Program-made: the position numbers and the translations under genes | Origin: a virus | Length of the DNA: 46,388 bases | Direction: 5' to 3' (one strand) | Virus record (IMG/VR): IMGVR_UViG_3300046694_000244 | Span: 1 to 46,388 of that record | In this document: in pieces, positions 32,484 through 40,700 of the stretch | Layout: each line of letters begins with the position of its first letter | How positions within the stretch are numbered: position 1 is the stretch's first letter | The notes under the pieces: generated by a model | Databases searched by the model: none | Seen by the model: only the letters and a program-made list of their open reading frames with translations | Told to the model about the DNA's origin: nothing

Positions 32484-32503
32484 CCGGGAAGACTCCTTCC
32501 CGG
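32484..32503. terminator. Bidirectional terminator between higBA and the antC-like gene
   Basis: Stem CCGGGAAG / CTTCCCGG with a 4-base loop; TTTTTT follows on the minus strand. It separates two convergent operons. Confidence 0.85.
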
Positions 32504-32504
32504 T

Positions 32505-32717
32505 TCAAATTTCCTGGCTAAGCTGGCCCGCATCTTCTAACAATTCACGCGACAAACCGATGACGGTTATAACCTGCTTGGTATGCAGTGACGCTTCTTT
32601 TGAACTCATGATGACGTCAAGGCAATTCATAAGAGCATCAATCTGCTGTAGTCGCGCGCCAAGGCGCTCATTTCTATCGGTCGGTGGTTCTAACGAGTTT
32701 ACCATTTCGTTTACCAT
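32505..32717 (-). CDS. SOS-controlled small protein, candidate AntC-type antirepressor
   Basis: 70 residues from ATG 32717, a mainly helical protein (RLGARLQQIDALMNCLDVIM, KQVITVIGLSRELLEDAGQL). The start is set by the promoter: a -35 TTGCGG (32767-32762) and -10 TACAGT (32744-32739), 17 apart, put transcription start below the upstream TTG at 32747. A LexA box covers the -10. In N15 a small antirepressor (AntC) under LexA control inactivates the CB repressor on DNA damage, and sits in the same part of the early region. The homology is not verified; the position and LexA box are what suggest it. Confidence 0.6.
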   Translation of the reverse strand: MVNEMVNSLEPPTDRNERLGARLQQIDALMNCLDVIMSSKEASLHTKQVITVIGLSRELLEDAGQLSQEI

Positions 32718-32737
32718 ATGTTGGTGTGCCTGCAATT

Positions 32738-32757
32738 TACTGTACAAACATACAGTA
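32738..32757 (-). promoter_or_regulatory. LexA (SOS) box over the antC-like promoter
   Basis: TACTGTACAAACATACAGTA: matches the consensus TACTGT-N8-ACAGTA at all 12 arm bases and has perfect symmetric arms. It overlaps the -10 TACAGT of the downstream minus-strand promoter, so LexA would block transcription until DNA damage. Confidence 0.88.
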
Positions 32758-32810
32758 AATTCCGCAAATGTAGTAGTCCTTATTTTTATAACCTTATATT
32801 TATCACGTGG

Positions 32811-33047
32811 TTAAAGCACTAATGGTTCAGCCAGTGAACGATACTTGAAAGCCCTACCTGGACCACGCTCTTTGCGCGTCACCAGTCCTTCATCAACTGC
32901 TGATTCTAATATCCCGCGCACCGTCCTGGTGTTTAACCCGACATCGAAAGCCAGCATCTTCGTATCTACATATCCATCATTGCCCTGCTTCACCTGGCTT
33001 TCGGTTCGTTGCTGCAGGAAGCGTAAAACAGCGGTATTACTATCCAT
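32811..33047 (-). CDS. Small winged-helix DNA-binding protein
   Basis: 78 residues: SNTAVLRFLQQRTESQVKQG, KMLAFDVGLNTRTVRGILES and AVDEGLVTRKERGPGRAFKY show a MarR/GntR-like winged helix with a basic wing. It is preceded 14 bases upstream by a 12-bp palindrome (33061-33072), suggesting regulation by, or autoregulation at, that site. Confidence 0.7.
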   Translation of the reverse strand: MDSNTAVLRFLQQRTESQVKQGNDGYVDTKMLAFDVGLNTRTVRGILESAVDEGLVTRKERGPGRAFKYRSLAEPLVL

Positions 33048-33060
33048 CTCTTTACCCTTC

Positions 33061-33072
33061 GTGACTTGTCAC
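33061..33072. repeat. GTGACTTGTCAC palindrome, copy A
   Basis: GTGACTTGTCAC just upstream of the 78-residue winged-helix gene and followed by AGCGAAAA. The same core occurs at 38310-38321 and 42930-42941. Confidence 0.6.
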
Positions 33073-33099
33073 AGCGAAAAAAATTAATTTCCGCTACGG

Positions 33100-33438
33100 T
33101 CAAAACTTTATGGAGAGAGCCTTGTGGCCATTAGTCACCCAGCACTCGCTATCTCCCGAAAAAACACACTCTGCAACGGGCAATGATTCCCCGCATTTTT
33201 TGCAGGTCGTCTTATTCAAATTGGCGATCTGCTTTTCCAGTTTTGCATGGTTGGCCCGAATGAGTAGGCCAACCAGTTCATTTGCGGCATAGGGCTGCCT
33301 TCCTGGCCGACGAGCTACGCACAATTTTTGCAGCATGGTTATCTCTTCGTCTTCAAGCATCAGTTGCCTCTGAGGCTTGCCCTCTTCTTTCATGCGAGCG
33401 CGTCGCGCTGACTGACGTTCTGCGGCAGTTTTTGCCAT
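33100..33438 (-). CDS. Hypothetical protein with C-terminal zinc-binding motif
   Basis: 112 residues from ATG 33438 (GGGGAAAA upstream). The basic N-terminus AERQSARRARMKEEGKPQRQ resembles a class of phage early proteins, and the C-terminus has C-x2-C...C...C (TTCKKCGESL, AECVFSGDSECWV) likely to bind zinc. It probably binds nucleic acid. Function unknown. Confidence 0.65.
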   Translation of the reverse strand: MAKTAAERQSARRARMKEEGKPQRQLMLEDEEITMLQKLCVARRPGRQPYAANELVGLLIRANHAKLEKQIANLNKTTCKKCGESLPVAECVFSGDSECWVTNGHKALSIKF

Positions 33439-33470
33439 CACTTTTCCCCTAACTGAGTGTTGCCTATCTC

Positions 33471-33533
33471 AAATCAATGGCAAATTGATTTAACAGATCG
33501 AATTGATTGTATTGATCGCTAATTTCGATCAAT
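33471..33533. promoter_or_regulatory. Cluster of ATTGAT boxes upstream of the zinc-motif gene
   Basis: AAATCAAT (33471-33478) and ATTGATTT (33484-33491) form one inverted repeat; ATTGATCG (33511-33518) and CGATCAAT (33526-33533) form another; a single ATTGAT lies between. This looks like the operator/promoter region of the gene at 33100-33438. The binding protein is not known. Confidence 0.45.
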
Positions 33534-34308
33534 TTTTGCTGGCTGCTGAGGGTTTTGGTGCGTTGTCGAGCATGGCCGTCCAACACATGCGCACTCTATA
33601 CGCCGCTTGCTGGCATCCGCTCATAGCTCTGTACGCATCCCAATCGGATTGTGTACCGAAAAATGGATCGGGTTCAGACTCAAATCCCGCAATGACCATA
33701 TCTTCTGTTGGTATGACTGGCACAAGCTGAAATCCATCCGGCACGGTTACGGCCTGTAGTGGTGGCGCTGGCTCATTGCTGGTTTTGCGGTATTCCTGAA
33801 GCTCGGCGCGTTCTGCTTCGCTTAGCGGCTGTGGGGCGGTGTAGAGCGGCGTATCTGCCAGGTGCCTTGATGGAATATCAACAACCGCATACATACCTTT
33901 GCGCAGGCTCGCTAATTCAATGGGGCTTATGCGGCAAAGAGGTTCTTTACTGGCTTTGCGGTACTCCTGAAGCTCGCGACGTTCGTCATCTGTTAGTGGT
34001 AAGGCCGTATAAAGCGCAACTACTCGATACCCGTCTGTACCTTCGTTGATGTTCAGTTCGTCAGCGATGGTCTGGAGCACGCCAATATCACGCGATACGC
34101 AAACCTCGCCTAAGTGGGCGCATCCATCTGGCTCGGCGATACCGTACATGAAGTAATTCCGGTCAGCAGCGCGGCGCTGGCGCAGCTCTCTCACCATTGC
34201 TTCAAACTCACCGTTGGTGGTATCAAAAAAGCCGCGCAGGGTCGCTATATCGGCAAATTGTTCTAGGCGCTCATCTGGAACGCGTTCGTCTGTTAGAACG
34301 TTATTCAT
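33529..34308 (-). CDS. Modular early-region protein with EYRK repeats
   Basis: A 259-residue protein of the mosaic kind common in lambdoid early regions. Its N-terminus is RLEQFADIATLRGFFDTTNG. A repeated ELQEYRK(A/T)S(K/N)EP occurs twice (near 112-125 and 175-190). The C-terminal FEPDPFF-like segment and AMSGCQQAAYRVRMCWTAML are conserved in phage DUF551-adjacent proteins. It overlaps the 62-residue gene. Function unknown. Confidence 0.6.
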   Translation of the reverse strand: MNNVLTDERVPDERLEQFADIATLRGFFDTTNGEFEAMVRELRQRRAADRNYFMYGIAEPDGCAHLGEVCVSRDIGVLQTIADELNINEGTDGYRVVALYTALPLTDDERRELQEYRKASKEPLCRISPIELASLRKGMYAVVDIPSRHLADTPLYTAPQPLSEAERAELQEYRKTSNEPAPPLQAVTVPDGFQLVPVIPTEDMVIAGFESEPDPFFGTQSDWDAYRAMSGCQQAAYRVRMCWTAMLDNAPKPSAASKN

Positions 34309-34489
34309 CGTCTTTTATCCCATTACGCCACTGGTAATTGTTCCGGTATTCCTGAAGCTCTGTCAGTGCCGAGTGAATTTCCTTAAATTGTTCTACATCA
34401 TTTTTATCCAGGCCAAACTGAAATGCCGATCGCTTGACAATAATAATCAGTCGCTTTAATTTCTCGTCTGTTAGTTTTTTATTGGTCAT
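34301..34489 (-). CDS. Hypothetical small early protein
   Basis: 62 residues, basic, with KLTDEKLKRLIIIVKRSAFQ and LTELQEYRNNYQWRNG; shares the LQEYR element with its downstream neighbour, pointing to common origin by domain swapping. It starts directly after the next gene's stop. Confidence 0.55.
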   Translation of the reverse strand: MTNKKLTDEKLKRLIIIVKRSAFQFGLDKNDVEQFKEIHSALTELQEYRNNYQWRNGIKDDE

Positions 34490-34723
34490 TTAATCGAACT
34501 CCCGACCTAGATATGAAAGAGAGAGGATTGCTGTAATCGTTTCGAGCTGCGTGCTGGCTATCTCTTTAAGGCGTTCTAAATCGTCCTGCGTGACGATCCT
34601 AAATGTCAGCTGCGCAATTCCTGAATACGTGGCGTTCTGGCCCACAACACTCCCGCAGTAGTGGTATCTATTTTCATGCTCCACCGACGATCCCGGCCAA
34701 ACCATTTTCTTGTTATTGCTCAT
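34490..34723 (-). CDS. Hypothetical small early protein
   Basis: 77 residues: VWPGSSVEHENRYHYCGSVV, YSGIAQLTFRIVTQDDLERL and TQLETITAILSLSYL. Beta-rich front, helical tail. No family recognised. A terminator-like hairpin lies upstream. Confidence 0.55.
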   Translation of the reverse strand: MSNNKKMVWPGSSVEHENRYHYCGSVVGQNATYSGIAQLTFRIVTQDDLERLKEIASTQLETITAILSLSYLGREFD

Positions 34724-34732
34724 TCTGTTTAA

Positions 34733-34746
34733 GCCCCTTGCGGGGC
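34733..34746 (-). terminator. Possible weak hairpin terminator
   Basis: GCCCC-TTGC-GGGGC, followed by TTAAAC on the minus strand. The T-run is poor, so it may instead be a processing or pausing hairpin. Confidence 0.4.
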
Positions 34747-34756
34747 CTCCTGTGTG

Positions 34757-35359
34757 TCAAAGCTCACTCACGACAACAGCATTAATAACGCCCAACACAG
34801 ACAGGCAGTCACTTAGAGAGCGGTGAGCCTTTCCTGTGAGTGTCACGCCCTGCTGAACGACTGCGTTTTGCAGGCGCTGGCGTTTTGGTCCGTACTCGTT
34901 TGTTTCGCCATACCACATTGAATAGATGTTCTGCGCATCAATGTGCTGGGAATGAACAATTTCAAATTCAATTTCCGCAGTATTATCATCAAGCGCATAA
35001 ATACCGCTTTGCTCAGTTGTCTGCGCTATCAGTCGGGAATCAAAATTAGAGTTCCACGCCAGATAAGTACGGTTCCATAATATTTTCATCAGAGCTGGAT
35101 ACACATCTGCCCACACTGGCGCGTCAGCAACCATCTCATTCGTAATATTGTTAATGGCTGTTATTTCTGCGGGAATCGGCTTTGAGGGGCGAACAAGTGT
35201 ATCAAGCAGCGCATTGCCACCCATATCAATCACCGATATTTCGATAATTTCCGCATCGGGGCCGAGACCGGTTGTCTCAGTATCCAGGATGACAAAGTTG
35301 CCGCGCATCCAGTTGTCCATTAACCCTGCCAGTAATTTTTTATTCACTCTTAACTCCAC
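34757..35359 (-). CDS. DEDDh 3'-5' exonuclease (RNase T / DnaQ family)
   Basis: A 200-residue exonuclease with FVILDTETTGLGPDAEIIEI (catalytic D26, E28), AWNSNFDSRLIAQT (catalytic Asp) and AHRSLSDCLSVLG (catalytic His and Asp). The compact length and early-region location match phage 3'-5' exonucleases seen in lambdoid phages. It may trim DNA or RNA ends during replication or recombination. It overlaps its upstream neighbour by 10 bases. Confidence 0.9.
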   Translation of the reverse strand: MELRVNKKLLAGLMDNWMRGNFVILDTETTGLGPDAEIIEISVIDMGGNALLDTLVRPSKPIPAEITAINNITNEMVADAPVWADVYPALMKILWNRTYLAWNSNFDSRLIAQTTEQSGIYALDDNTAEIEFEIVHSQHIDAQNIYSMWYGETNEYGPKRQRLQNAVVQQGVTLTGKAHRSLSDCLSVLGVINAVVVSEL

Positions 35360-35565
35360 ATTTTATTTTGAAAATCTCGTGACGGTTTCGGCGCGTTCGC
35401 CATTACAGGCAAATCAACAAAAACAATATGCGTACTTGTTGAGGATTCATCCTTGTCGAAGGCCTCTGTAACAATCACCATCTTCCCCTGTTCGCGGTAG
35501 CGTCTTGCCAGCTGCTCCGCTTCGTGCTTTGTCATCGGGCCTTGCTTGAGCATGTCTCTATTCAT
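35350..35565 (-). CDS. Hypothetical small early protein
   Basis: 71 residues: MTKHEAEQLARRYREQGKMV, IVTEAFDKDESST and HIVFVDLPV. It resembles small phage proteins of unknown function with one helix and a beta hairpin. The next ATG (residue 11) is an alternative start. Confidence 0.55.
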   Translation of the reverse strand: MNRDMLKQGPMTKHEAEQLARRYREQGKMVIVTEAFDKDESSTSTHIVFVDLPVMANAPKPSRDFQNKMWS

Positions 35566-35852
35566 TATTCCTCCAGTGTGGCCATGGCCACACTTTCATG
35601 GATTTCGCTGTATCTTCTGAGCCAGATTTTTTCGATGTGCTTATCGCCAGGCCGGTTCGACATATACCACTCTGTTATCACTGACTGCTTATTCCAGTCT
35701 GGATATGTCATATAGCCGCAGGTCGGGCACCAGATCAGATATTCGTTACGCTCAGCCGAGTATTTGAATACTGGATCTGCTGGCTGTCGGTGCATTAACT
35801 GTTTGCACAGGCATGCGGGCACTTCGGCTCCAATGGCTTGTGGCTTCGTCAT
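35565..35852 (-). CDS. Zinc-ribbon protein, Lar-like
   Basis: 95 residues: CLCKQLMHRQ (C-x-C), LIWCPTCGYMTYP (C-x2-C) and NKQSVITEWYM give the CxC...CxxC...W layout of restriction-alleviation-like (Lar) proteins. If it is one, it would enhance host Dam/EcoK methylation of phage DNA. It overlaps the Q-like gene by 101 bases. The start is uncertain (M20 at 35795 would lose the first Cys pair). Confidence 0.5.
   Translation of the reverse strand: MTKPQAIGAEVPACLCKQLMHRQPADPVFKYSAERNEYLIWCPTCGYMTYPDWNKQSVITEWYMSNRPGDKHIEKIWLRRYSEIHESVAMATLEE
35576..35593. repeat. SopB-like palindrome, site 5
   Basis: GTGTGGCCATGGCCACAC, perfect, inside the 3' end of the Lar-like gene, where it codes for SVAMATL. 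Confidence 0.8.
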
Positions 35853-36507
35853 TGTGCTTCTCCGCCGTCATAAGCATGGCAAGCTCATCAATGCTGAGGC
35901 AGCATTGCTTCATAATTTCCCAGCGCTTCTTGTGGTGCTTTCGCCATGATCTGACAGACAAGCTGAGAAGAGAGCTGATAGTGTTATCTTCTTCGTATTC
36001 GTCGAATGGGGTTTCTGGAAATAGAAATTTAATTCGTGTTTCCTGGATGCAGCGGAAGGTGAGGCTGCGCATTATTTTGAGGGAGTTCTGGTTCATTTTT
36101 TTGAACCCATCGGACTTATGACGGGTCATAAATGCATCCCAAAGTGCGTTGCAGATGTTGACCTGGCAGCCGTAATTCAGCTTGTTACCGTAGCAAAACA
36201 GTAACCAGCTCAATTCCCCAACATCCAGTTTTAGAATAGCCCTGCGCCATCTGGAGGTCTGATAATCGGTTTCCGTAATCAGCGTGGAGGACTGTTTAAA
36301 CTTCTTCCCCTCACGATACGTCACAACGTCTGCAGGTGTAGTGAATGTATAGCCATCAATTTCTACCGTTTTCACAGCCGGTTCCTGATATCGCCCGGAG
36401 CTACCCATTCGCATTTGCTCCAGCTGCACGGCAAGGATACCAGCCTGGCAAAAGCTGGTATCTGCGAGCGCCAGTTTCACCATCGCCCTGATTTTATCCT
36501 GTGACAT
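35752..36507 (-). CDS. Probable late antiterminator Q-like protein
   Basis: A 251-residue protein directly after cro. Features: WRRAILKLDVGELSWLLFCY, QVNICNALWDAFMTRHKSDG, NQNSLKIMRSLTFR and SVRSWRKHHKKRWEIMKQCC (LSIDELAML). This pattern resembles a class of phage Q-type antiterminators. Q would let polymerase pass the many terminators in the late region. It overlaps Cro by 14 bases. The family call is from pattern only. Confidence 0.6.
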   Translation of the reverse strand: MSQDKIRAMVKLALADTSFCQAGILAVQLEQMRMGSSGRYQEPAVKTVEIDGYTFTTPADVVTYREGKKFKQSSTLITETDYQTSRWRRAILKLDVGELSWLLFCYGNKLNYGCQVNICNALWDAFMTRHKSDGFKKMNQNSLKIMRSLTFRCIQETRIKFLFPETPFDEYEEDNTISSLLSLSVRSWRKHHKKRWEIMKQCCLSIDELAMLMTAEKHNDEATSHWSRSARMPVQTVNAPTASRSSIQILG

Positions 36508-36724
36508 GATCGCCCTCCCGGAGCTGCTTCATCTCTTTTGCCAACCGCTGCAGGGTAAATTCACTCTTCAGCTCGTATCCGGTCCTGACTTCAATGTCGC
36601 TCTGTCGTAGAACAGGAATCTGGTCGGCCTGCATCCACTGATAAACAGCCTGCACAGAAACGTTCAGGCCTTTCGCGGCCTTATCCGGTGTTCCAAAGTG
36701 GCTGATTAGCTGATTTATTTTCAT
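36494..36724 (-). CDS. Cro-like repressor
   Basis: 76 residues from ATG 36724. The N-terminal ISHFGTPDKAAKGLNVSVQA, VYQWMQADQIP is the Cro/YdaS helix-turn-helix; the rest (SDIEVRTGYELKSEFTLQRL) resembles phage Cro proteins. It is divergent from the CI-like gene and shares its operators. Confidence 0.85.
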   Translation of the reverse strand: MKINQLISHFGTPDKAAKGLNVSVQAVYQWMQADQIPVLRQSDIEVRTGYELKSEFTLQRLAKEMKQLREGDHVTG

Positions 36725-36750
36725 CAAAGTATAATAAAACTGTGTCTGGA

Positions 36751-36793
36751 TTAAAGCCAGCTTAAACTTAAAAAATATTATAGCTGGCTTTAA
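36751..36793. promoter_or_regulatory. CI/Cro operators
   Basis: A perfect 12-bp inverted repeat, TTAAAGCCAGCT (36751-36762) and AGCTGGCTTTAA (36782-36793), lies in the AT-rich gap between cro and cI. Each arm contains a near-palindrome (AAGCCAGCTT), so this is best read as two operator half-regions for the CI- and Cro-like proteins. The spacer has TATTAT (cI side) and TATAAT (cro side on the minus strand) as possible -10 elements. Confidence 0.75.
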
Positions 36794-36815
36794 AATGATC
36801 GCGTATCATAGAAGA

Positions 36816-37442
36816 ATGAAAACAAGAGGCGAAAGACTACGAGCACGGCGGCTGGAGCTGGGCCTGACACTCAGAGAAGTATCTGATTACGTCGATATCA
36901 GCATTCCAGGTGTGCAAAACCTTGAACGGACAAACAGTGATGGCACAAGTGTTATGCCATCGCTGCTCATTGGCGCTGCCCTGGCAAAGTGCTACAAAAA
37001 ATCGGTTGAATGGATTTTGACTGGTGAAGATATCGATCCGCGTGTTCCCGTCACCGGAACGACGAATACAGGGCCGCAAAAGCGTGATGAAGGTAAGGAT
37101 TTTGATAAATACTTGCCGTTGTCTTGTATACACCGCGACACTGGTTCAGTTTATGCTTTGACTATCAGCAGCCTGGTCAGTGAAAACGCAGGATATCAGG
37201 TAGGAGACTACTTGCTTCTTGACTCAGCTATGGAGCCGATAAGCGGTGAAGATGTGCTGGTCATGAGGGTGGGCGGGGATATTGCAGTGCTTCGTCTGTC
37301 ACGTATCGATGAAGATGGCAGGTTTTACTTTGATTTCCCTGGCCAACCGCGTGTTATCATTGAAAAAAATGAGATTGAGTTTTTGCACCAAATCATCGGC
37401 ACGATCAAAAGTTTTGCCGTGGAGAGAAGCGAGAAACTATAA
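36816..37442 (+). CDS. CI-like prophage repressor
   Basis: 208 residues from ATG 36816, or 215 from ATG 36795; ribosome-binding signals are weak for both, and lambda cI is itself leaderless. N-terminal Xre HTH: RLELGLTLREVSDYVDISIP, GVQNLE. The C-terminal part has a LexA/S24-like fold (QVGDYLLLDSAMEPISGEDV, VMRVGGDIAVLRL) but the usual GDSM catalytic Ser region is not present, so RecA-driven self-cleavage is doubtful. It lies opposite cro, in the position of N15 cB. Confidence 0.85.
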   Translation: MKTRGERLRARRLELGLTLREVSDYVDISIPGVQNLERTNSDGTSVMPSLLIGAALAKCYKKSVEWILTGEDIDPRVPVTGTTNTGPQKRDEGKDFDKYLPLSCIHRDTGSVYALTISSLVSENAGYQVGDYLLLDSAMEPISGEDVLVMRVGGDIAVLRLSRIDEDGRFYFDFPGQPRVIIEKNEIEFLHQIIGTIKSFAVERSEKL

Positions 37443-37551
37443 AGAAGCACAAATAAATTATCGGTGACTTTAATTTTTGGGCTGACTGCTTTAACCTGTA
37501 TGTATGATCGGGTTGGATCAAGTCAGCAGTCACCAGAAAAAGGTCGTAAAA

Positions 37552-37575
37552 AAACCCGGTTTGGCGACCGGGTTT
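37552..37575 (+). terminator. Terminator after cI
   Basis: Stem AAACCCGGT / ACCGGGTTT with a TTGGCG loop, ending in TTTTT. It stops cI transcription before repA. Confidence 0.88.
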
Positions 37576-37596
37576 TTGAACAGGATAAGCGCCACA

Positions 37597-37671
37597 ATGA
37601 AACAGACACATACCCCCGCAAGTGGTTGTGCAATCATTGTGGCCGTTCCTGCGGACTTTTTCAACCCCTGA
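37597..37671 (+). CDS. Possible leader peptide upstream of repA
   Basis: A 24-residue frame, MKQTHTPASGCAIIVAVPAD then FFNP, 30 bases ahead of repA. GGATAAG lies 10 bases upstream. It may couple or attenuate repA translation. Whether it is translated is not known; a longer frame over the same region (37464-37694) crosses the terminator and is less credible. Confidence 0.35.
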   Translation: MKQTHTPASGCAIIVAVPADFFNP

Positions 37672-37700
37672 AAAAGCAAAATTCGCAAGGATAGGTCAAA

Positions 37701-40700
37701 ATGAACCTACAGCAATTCTATGCGGCACACTTCAATAGTGATCCGTTTACACTACTCGACGCAGCGCATGCAGAGCTGGCAGAACTTGCCGCCATGGCAG
37801 GTATTGACTGGTCAGCATGTGCCAATGACATTCAACTCAACCCGCGCGGTGGAGTTGAGAAGTTCAGCAAGTACGCAAATCACACCCCTAAAGCGCTTGA
37901 AAAGGGGCTGAAAGGGCGCGTTGAAGTTTATTCCCGTCGCGAGTCTACCGATGATGGCCTGCAGTACCCCTTCATAAACTTCGTCCGTAAAGGCACCGAT
38001 GCCGGTACATGGAGCGGCTTCCAGTTCCTTCTAAATGAATATCGTCATGCAAAAAGACAGGATGGTATTTCCGTTCCTGTTAGCCAGGCTGAAGCCGAAC
38101 GCATTTCCAGGCAAGCAGCTGCGCGCGTTCATCGCGAAGAATTAGCCCTGAGTCAAAAATTCAAGGCAAGTCAGATCCGTGAAGAAGCGCTGCTCGGCTG
38201 GCTGGCATTCAGCCAGGCATTTGCTACCGCACCACGCGAAGATGGCTCATGGCCATACGCAATCCGTAAAGGAATACGTGACGTATTTGCTGATTGTGAT
38301 GTTCGCCGTGTGACAAGTCACGACCAGCTAAAGTGGGGCCGTGGCCCCACTCAATATATGGCCATACCATTGGCACATCTGGATGGCCGCCAGGACGGCA
38401 GGATTGTTGGCTGGCAGCGTGTTGATGTTAAGGGCGAAAAATTCCAGACTAATGCCGTCGATAGCGGTGATTTCGTTGGGGCTTGCTGTGTTATAGGTAA
38501 TTTAGACGGTGCATCTTATGTCGGCACTGCAGAAGGTTTTGCTACCGGCGCGTCCGCCTGGTTGGCATCACAAACTAACAAAAACCCGGACAAACGCTTT
38601 GATGCAGTGGTTGTCGCAGTGTCGGCGGCCAACATGATCCCCGTTATTGAGCAGCTCACTGACCTTTGTCCTTCTGCAAAACTGACCGCCATTCTGGACA
38701 ACGACAGGGAAAAGGAGTCGAAAGGGAAAGGGAACACCGGCCTGCGCACCGGCTTTGACATAAAAGCCAGATTCCCGCAGGTAAAATGCGTTTACCCGAT
38801 ATTTGAGGACGACCCGTCTCTTAAGTGCAGTGACTTTAACGACCTTTACGCCCTGCGTGGACCGGTAGAAACTGCGCGCCAGCTTGATAAAAGTGTCCTA
38901 CAGTGTGGACAAAATGCCCTCTCTTTAGCCCTGCGACGCTTAAAAACCGTGCCATACGAAAACGGCGGCTCATTTGCAAAAGTGCTTTGTAAGGCGATAA
39001 ACGTTGGCATGCTGTCCTGCCCCGCGCAGATCAGCCCCAAAAACCTGAAACACATGTTTTGCGAGGCGCTGCGGGATATGGGGCTGGAACGCCTCTACAA
39101 ATCGACGGTCGTTGACCATATCAACCGCTGCTGGTTCAGAAAATGCCGCGTGGCGCAGTCATCCCGCTCGTTCAGTGAGCGCATCACTAACCCGTTAAAC
39201 CGACCGTCACACATCAACTACAGGCAGTTTGATACGACCGAGGTCAATGATGAGGTACGTCAGTATATAAACAGCCTCAACGGTCCGGTAATCATGCGGT
39301 CGGGGATGGGTTCAGGAAAAACAAAAAACGCACTGCGTCCGATGATGCTGGAGGCAACAAGGGGGATTCTGATCGCCCACCGACGCTCCCTTATTGGCGG
39401 GATGCATGAAACCGTAACGAAGGGGCTGGGCGCTAAAGCTGATGTGCTGCATTACCAGGATGAAGGATACGCATCACAGGCTGCCTACGCGCAAAAGCTG
39501 ACCATCTGCGTTAACTCAATCATCAAACCTTGCTGGCAGCCGCTGATGCGGAACCATGATTTCATTGGGCTGGATGAGGCCACCCAGGGTATCCGTGCCA
39601 TTCTTTCAGGTAAGGCAATGGGAAACCCTGTCGCCGTATTTAATACGCTCATCGATGCGATGGCCAGAACAGAGAAAACCGCCATTATGGTGGATGCCGA
39701 CGCTAACGACCTGCTTATCGATTTTGCAGAGCTGGTCATGAAGCGCCGTGAGGAGCTGGGCCTACCGGTGTGGCCTCAGATTCATGTAATAGATCTACCT
39801 GTTAACGTCAAAAACCGTGAAACCAAAGCGCCTATCCGGGTGTTGTATACGGACAGTGCCCGCATCGTTACCGAAGTGAGCAAAGCCGTTAAACGCGGTG
39901 AAAAAATCCTGCTAGCCACTGACAACTCCGCTTTATCGGATGTGGTAGCTGCCAACCTGAGATCGGACTTCCCGGACAAGAAATTTTTGCTGGTTAATGC
40001 AGATACCAGCGAAGAAGCAGATGTTATCGAATTTACCGAAAAACCAAAGAAGACCGTGCTGAAATATGACGGCCTGATATACAGCCCGTCCATATCTTCC
40101 GGTGTGTCATTTGAAAAGAAACACTTCGATCGTCACTTTGGCGTGTTTTGTGGTGAGGTTGTCCCGAGTGACGCCATTCAGATGCTTCGCCGCGACAGGA
40201 CGGCGACGGAGTTTATTGTCGGCTTTGACAGGATGCGCGGCAGGCGCGAAACCGATCCTCAGAAAATAAAACGAGGTTACGCTCTGGCCGCGCTGGAAAC
40301 CGCGCTGAAGAATGGGGAACTGACGGACGTAGTGCTGGAAAAAGACTATATCCACTGCGGTGTTGCCAATACCGATTTCATGGAAATGAAACTTAAGGCC
40401 ACGGCTATGGAAGCTGTCGCCCGTAATGATTACGCAAACAACATGATTTGTATCATGTACAGCGACGGCTATGTCATTGAGCAAATGGCAGAAAATGAAG
40501 ACGCCAGCGCAGCCGGGAAGGCACTCACAAAAGAAGCGAAAGAGATAATCTGGCAGGAAGCGCTGGAGCGTCACATGTGTGTAGAGACGCCGCATGAAGC
40601 CGAACGCGAAAAACTACTCAACAAGCGCGCGCTGTCGCTGGATGAGCAGGCGCAGCTGCATCGCTGGGATATCGAAAACGAACTAAAAACCCCGGTAACC

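Noticed and set aside
37464-37694. 76-codon plus-strand frame between cI and repA
   Set aside because: It runs through a strong cI terminator hairpin and lacks a ribosome-binding site; a 24-residue leader frame inside it is more plausible.
40107-40595. 162-codon minus-strand frame opposite repA
   Set aside because: Antisense shadow of a strongly coding region, no family features.
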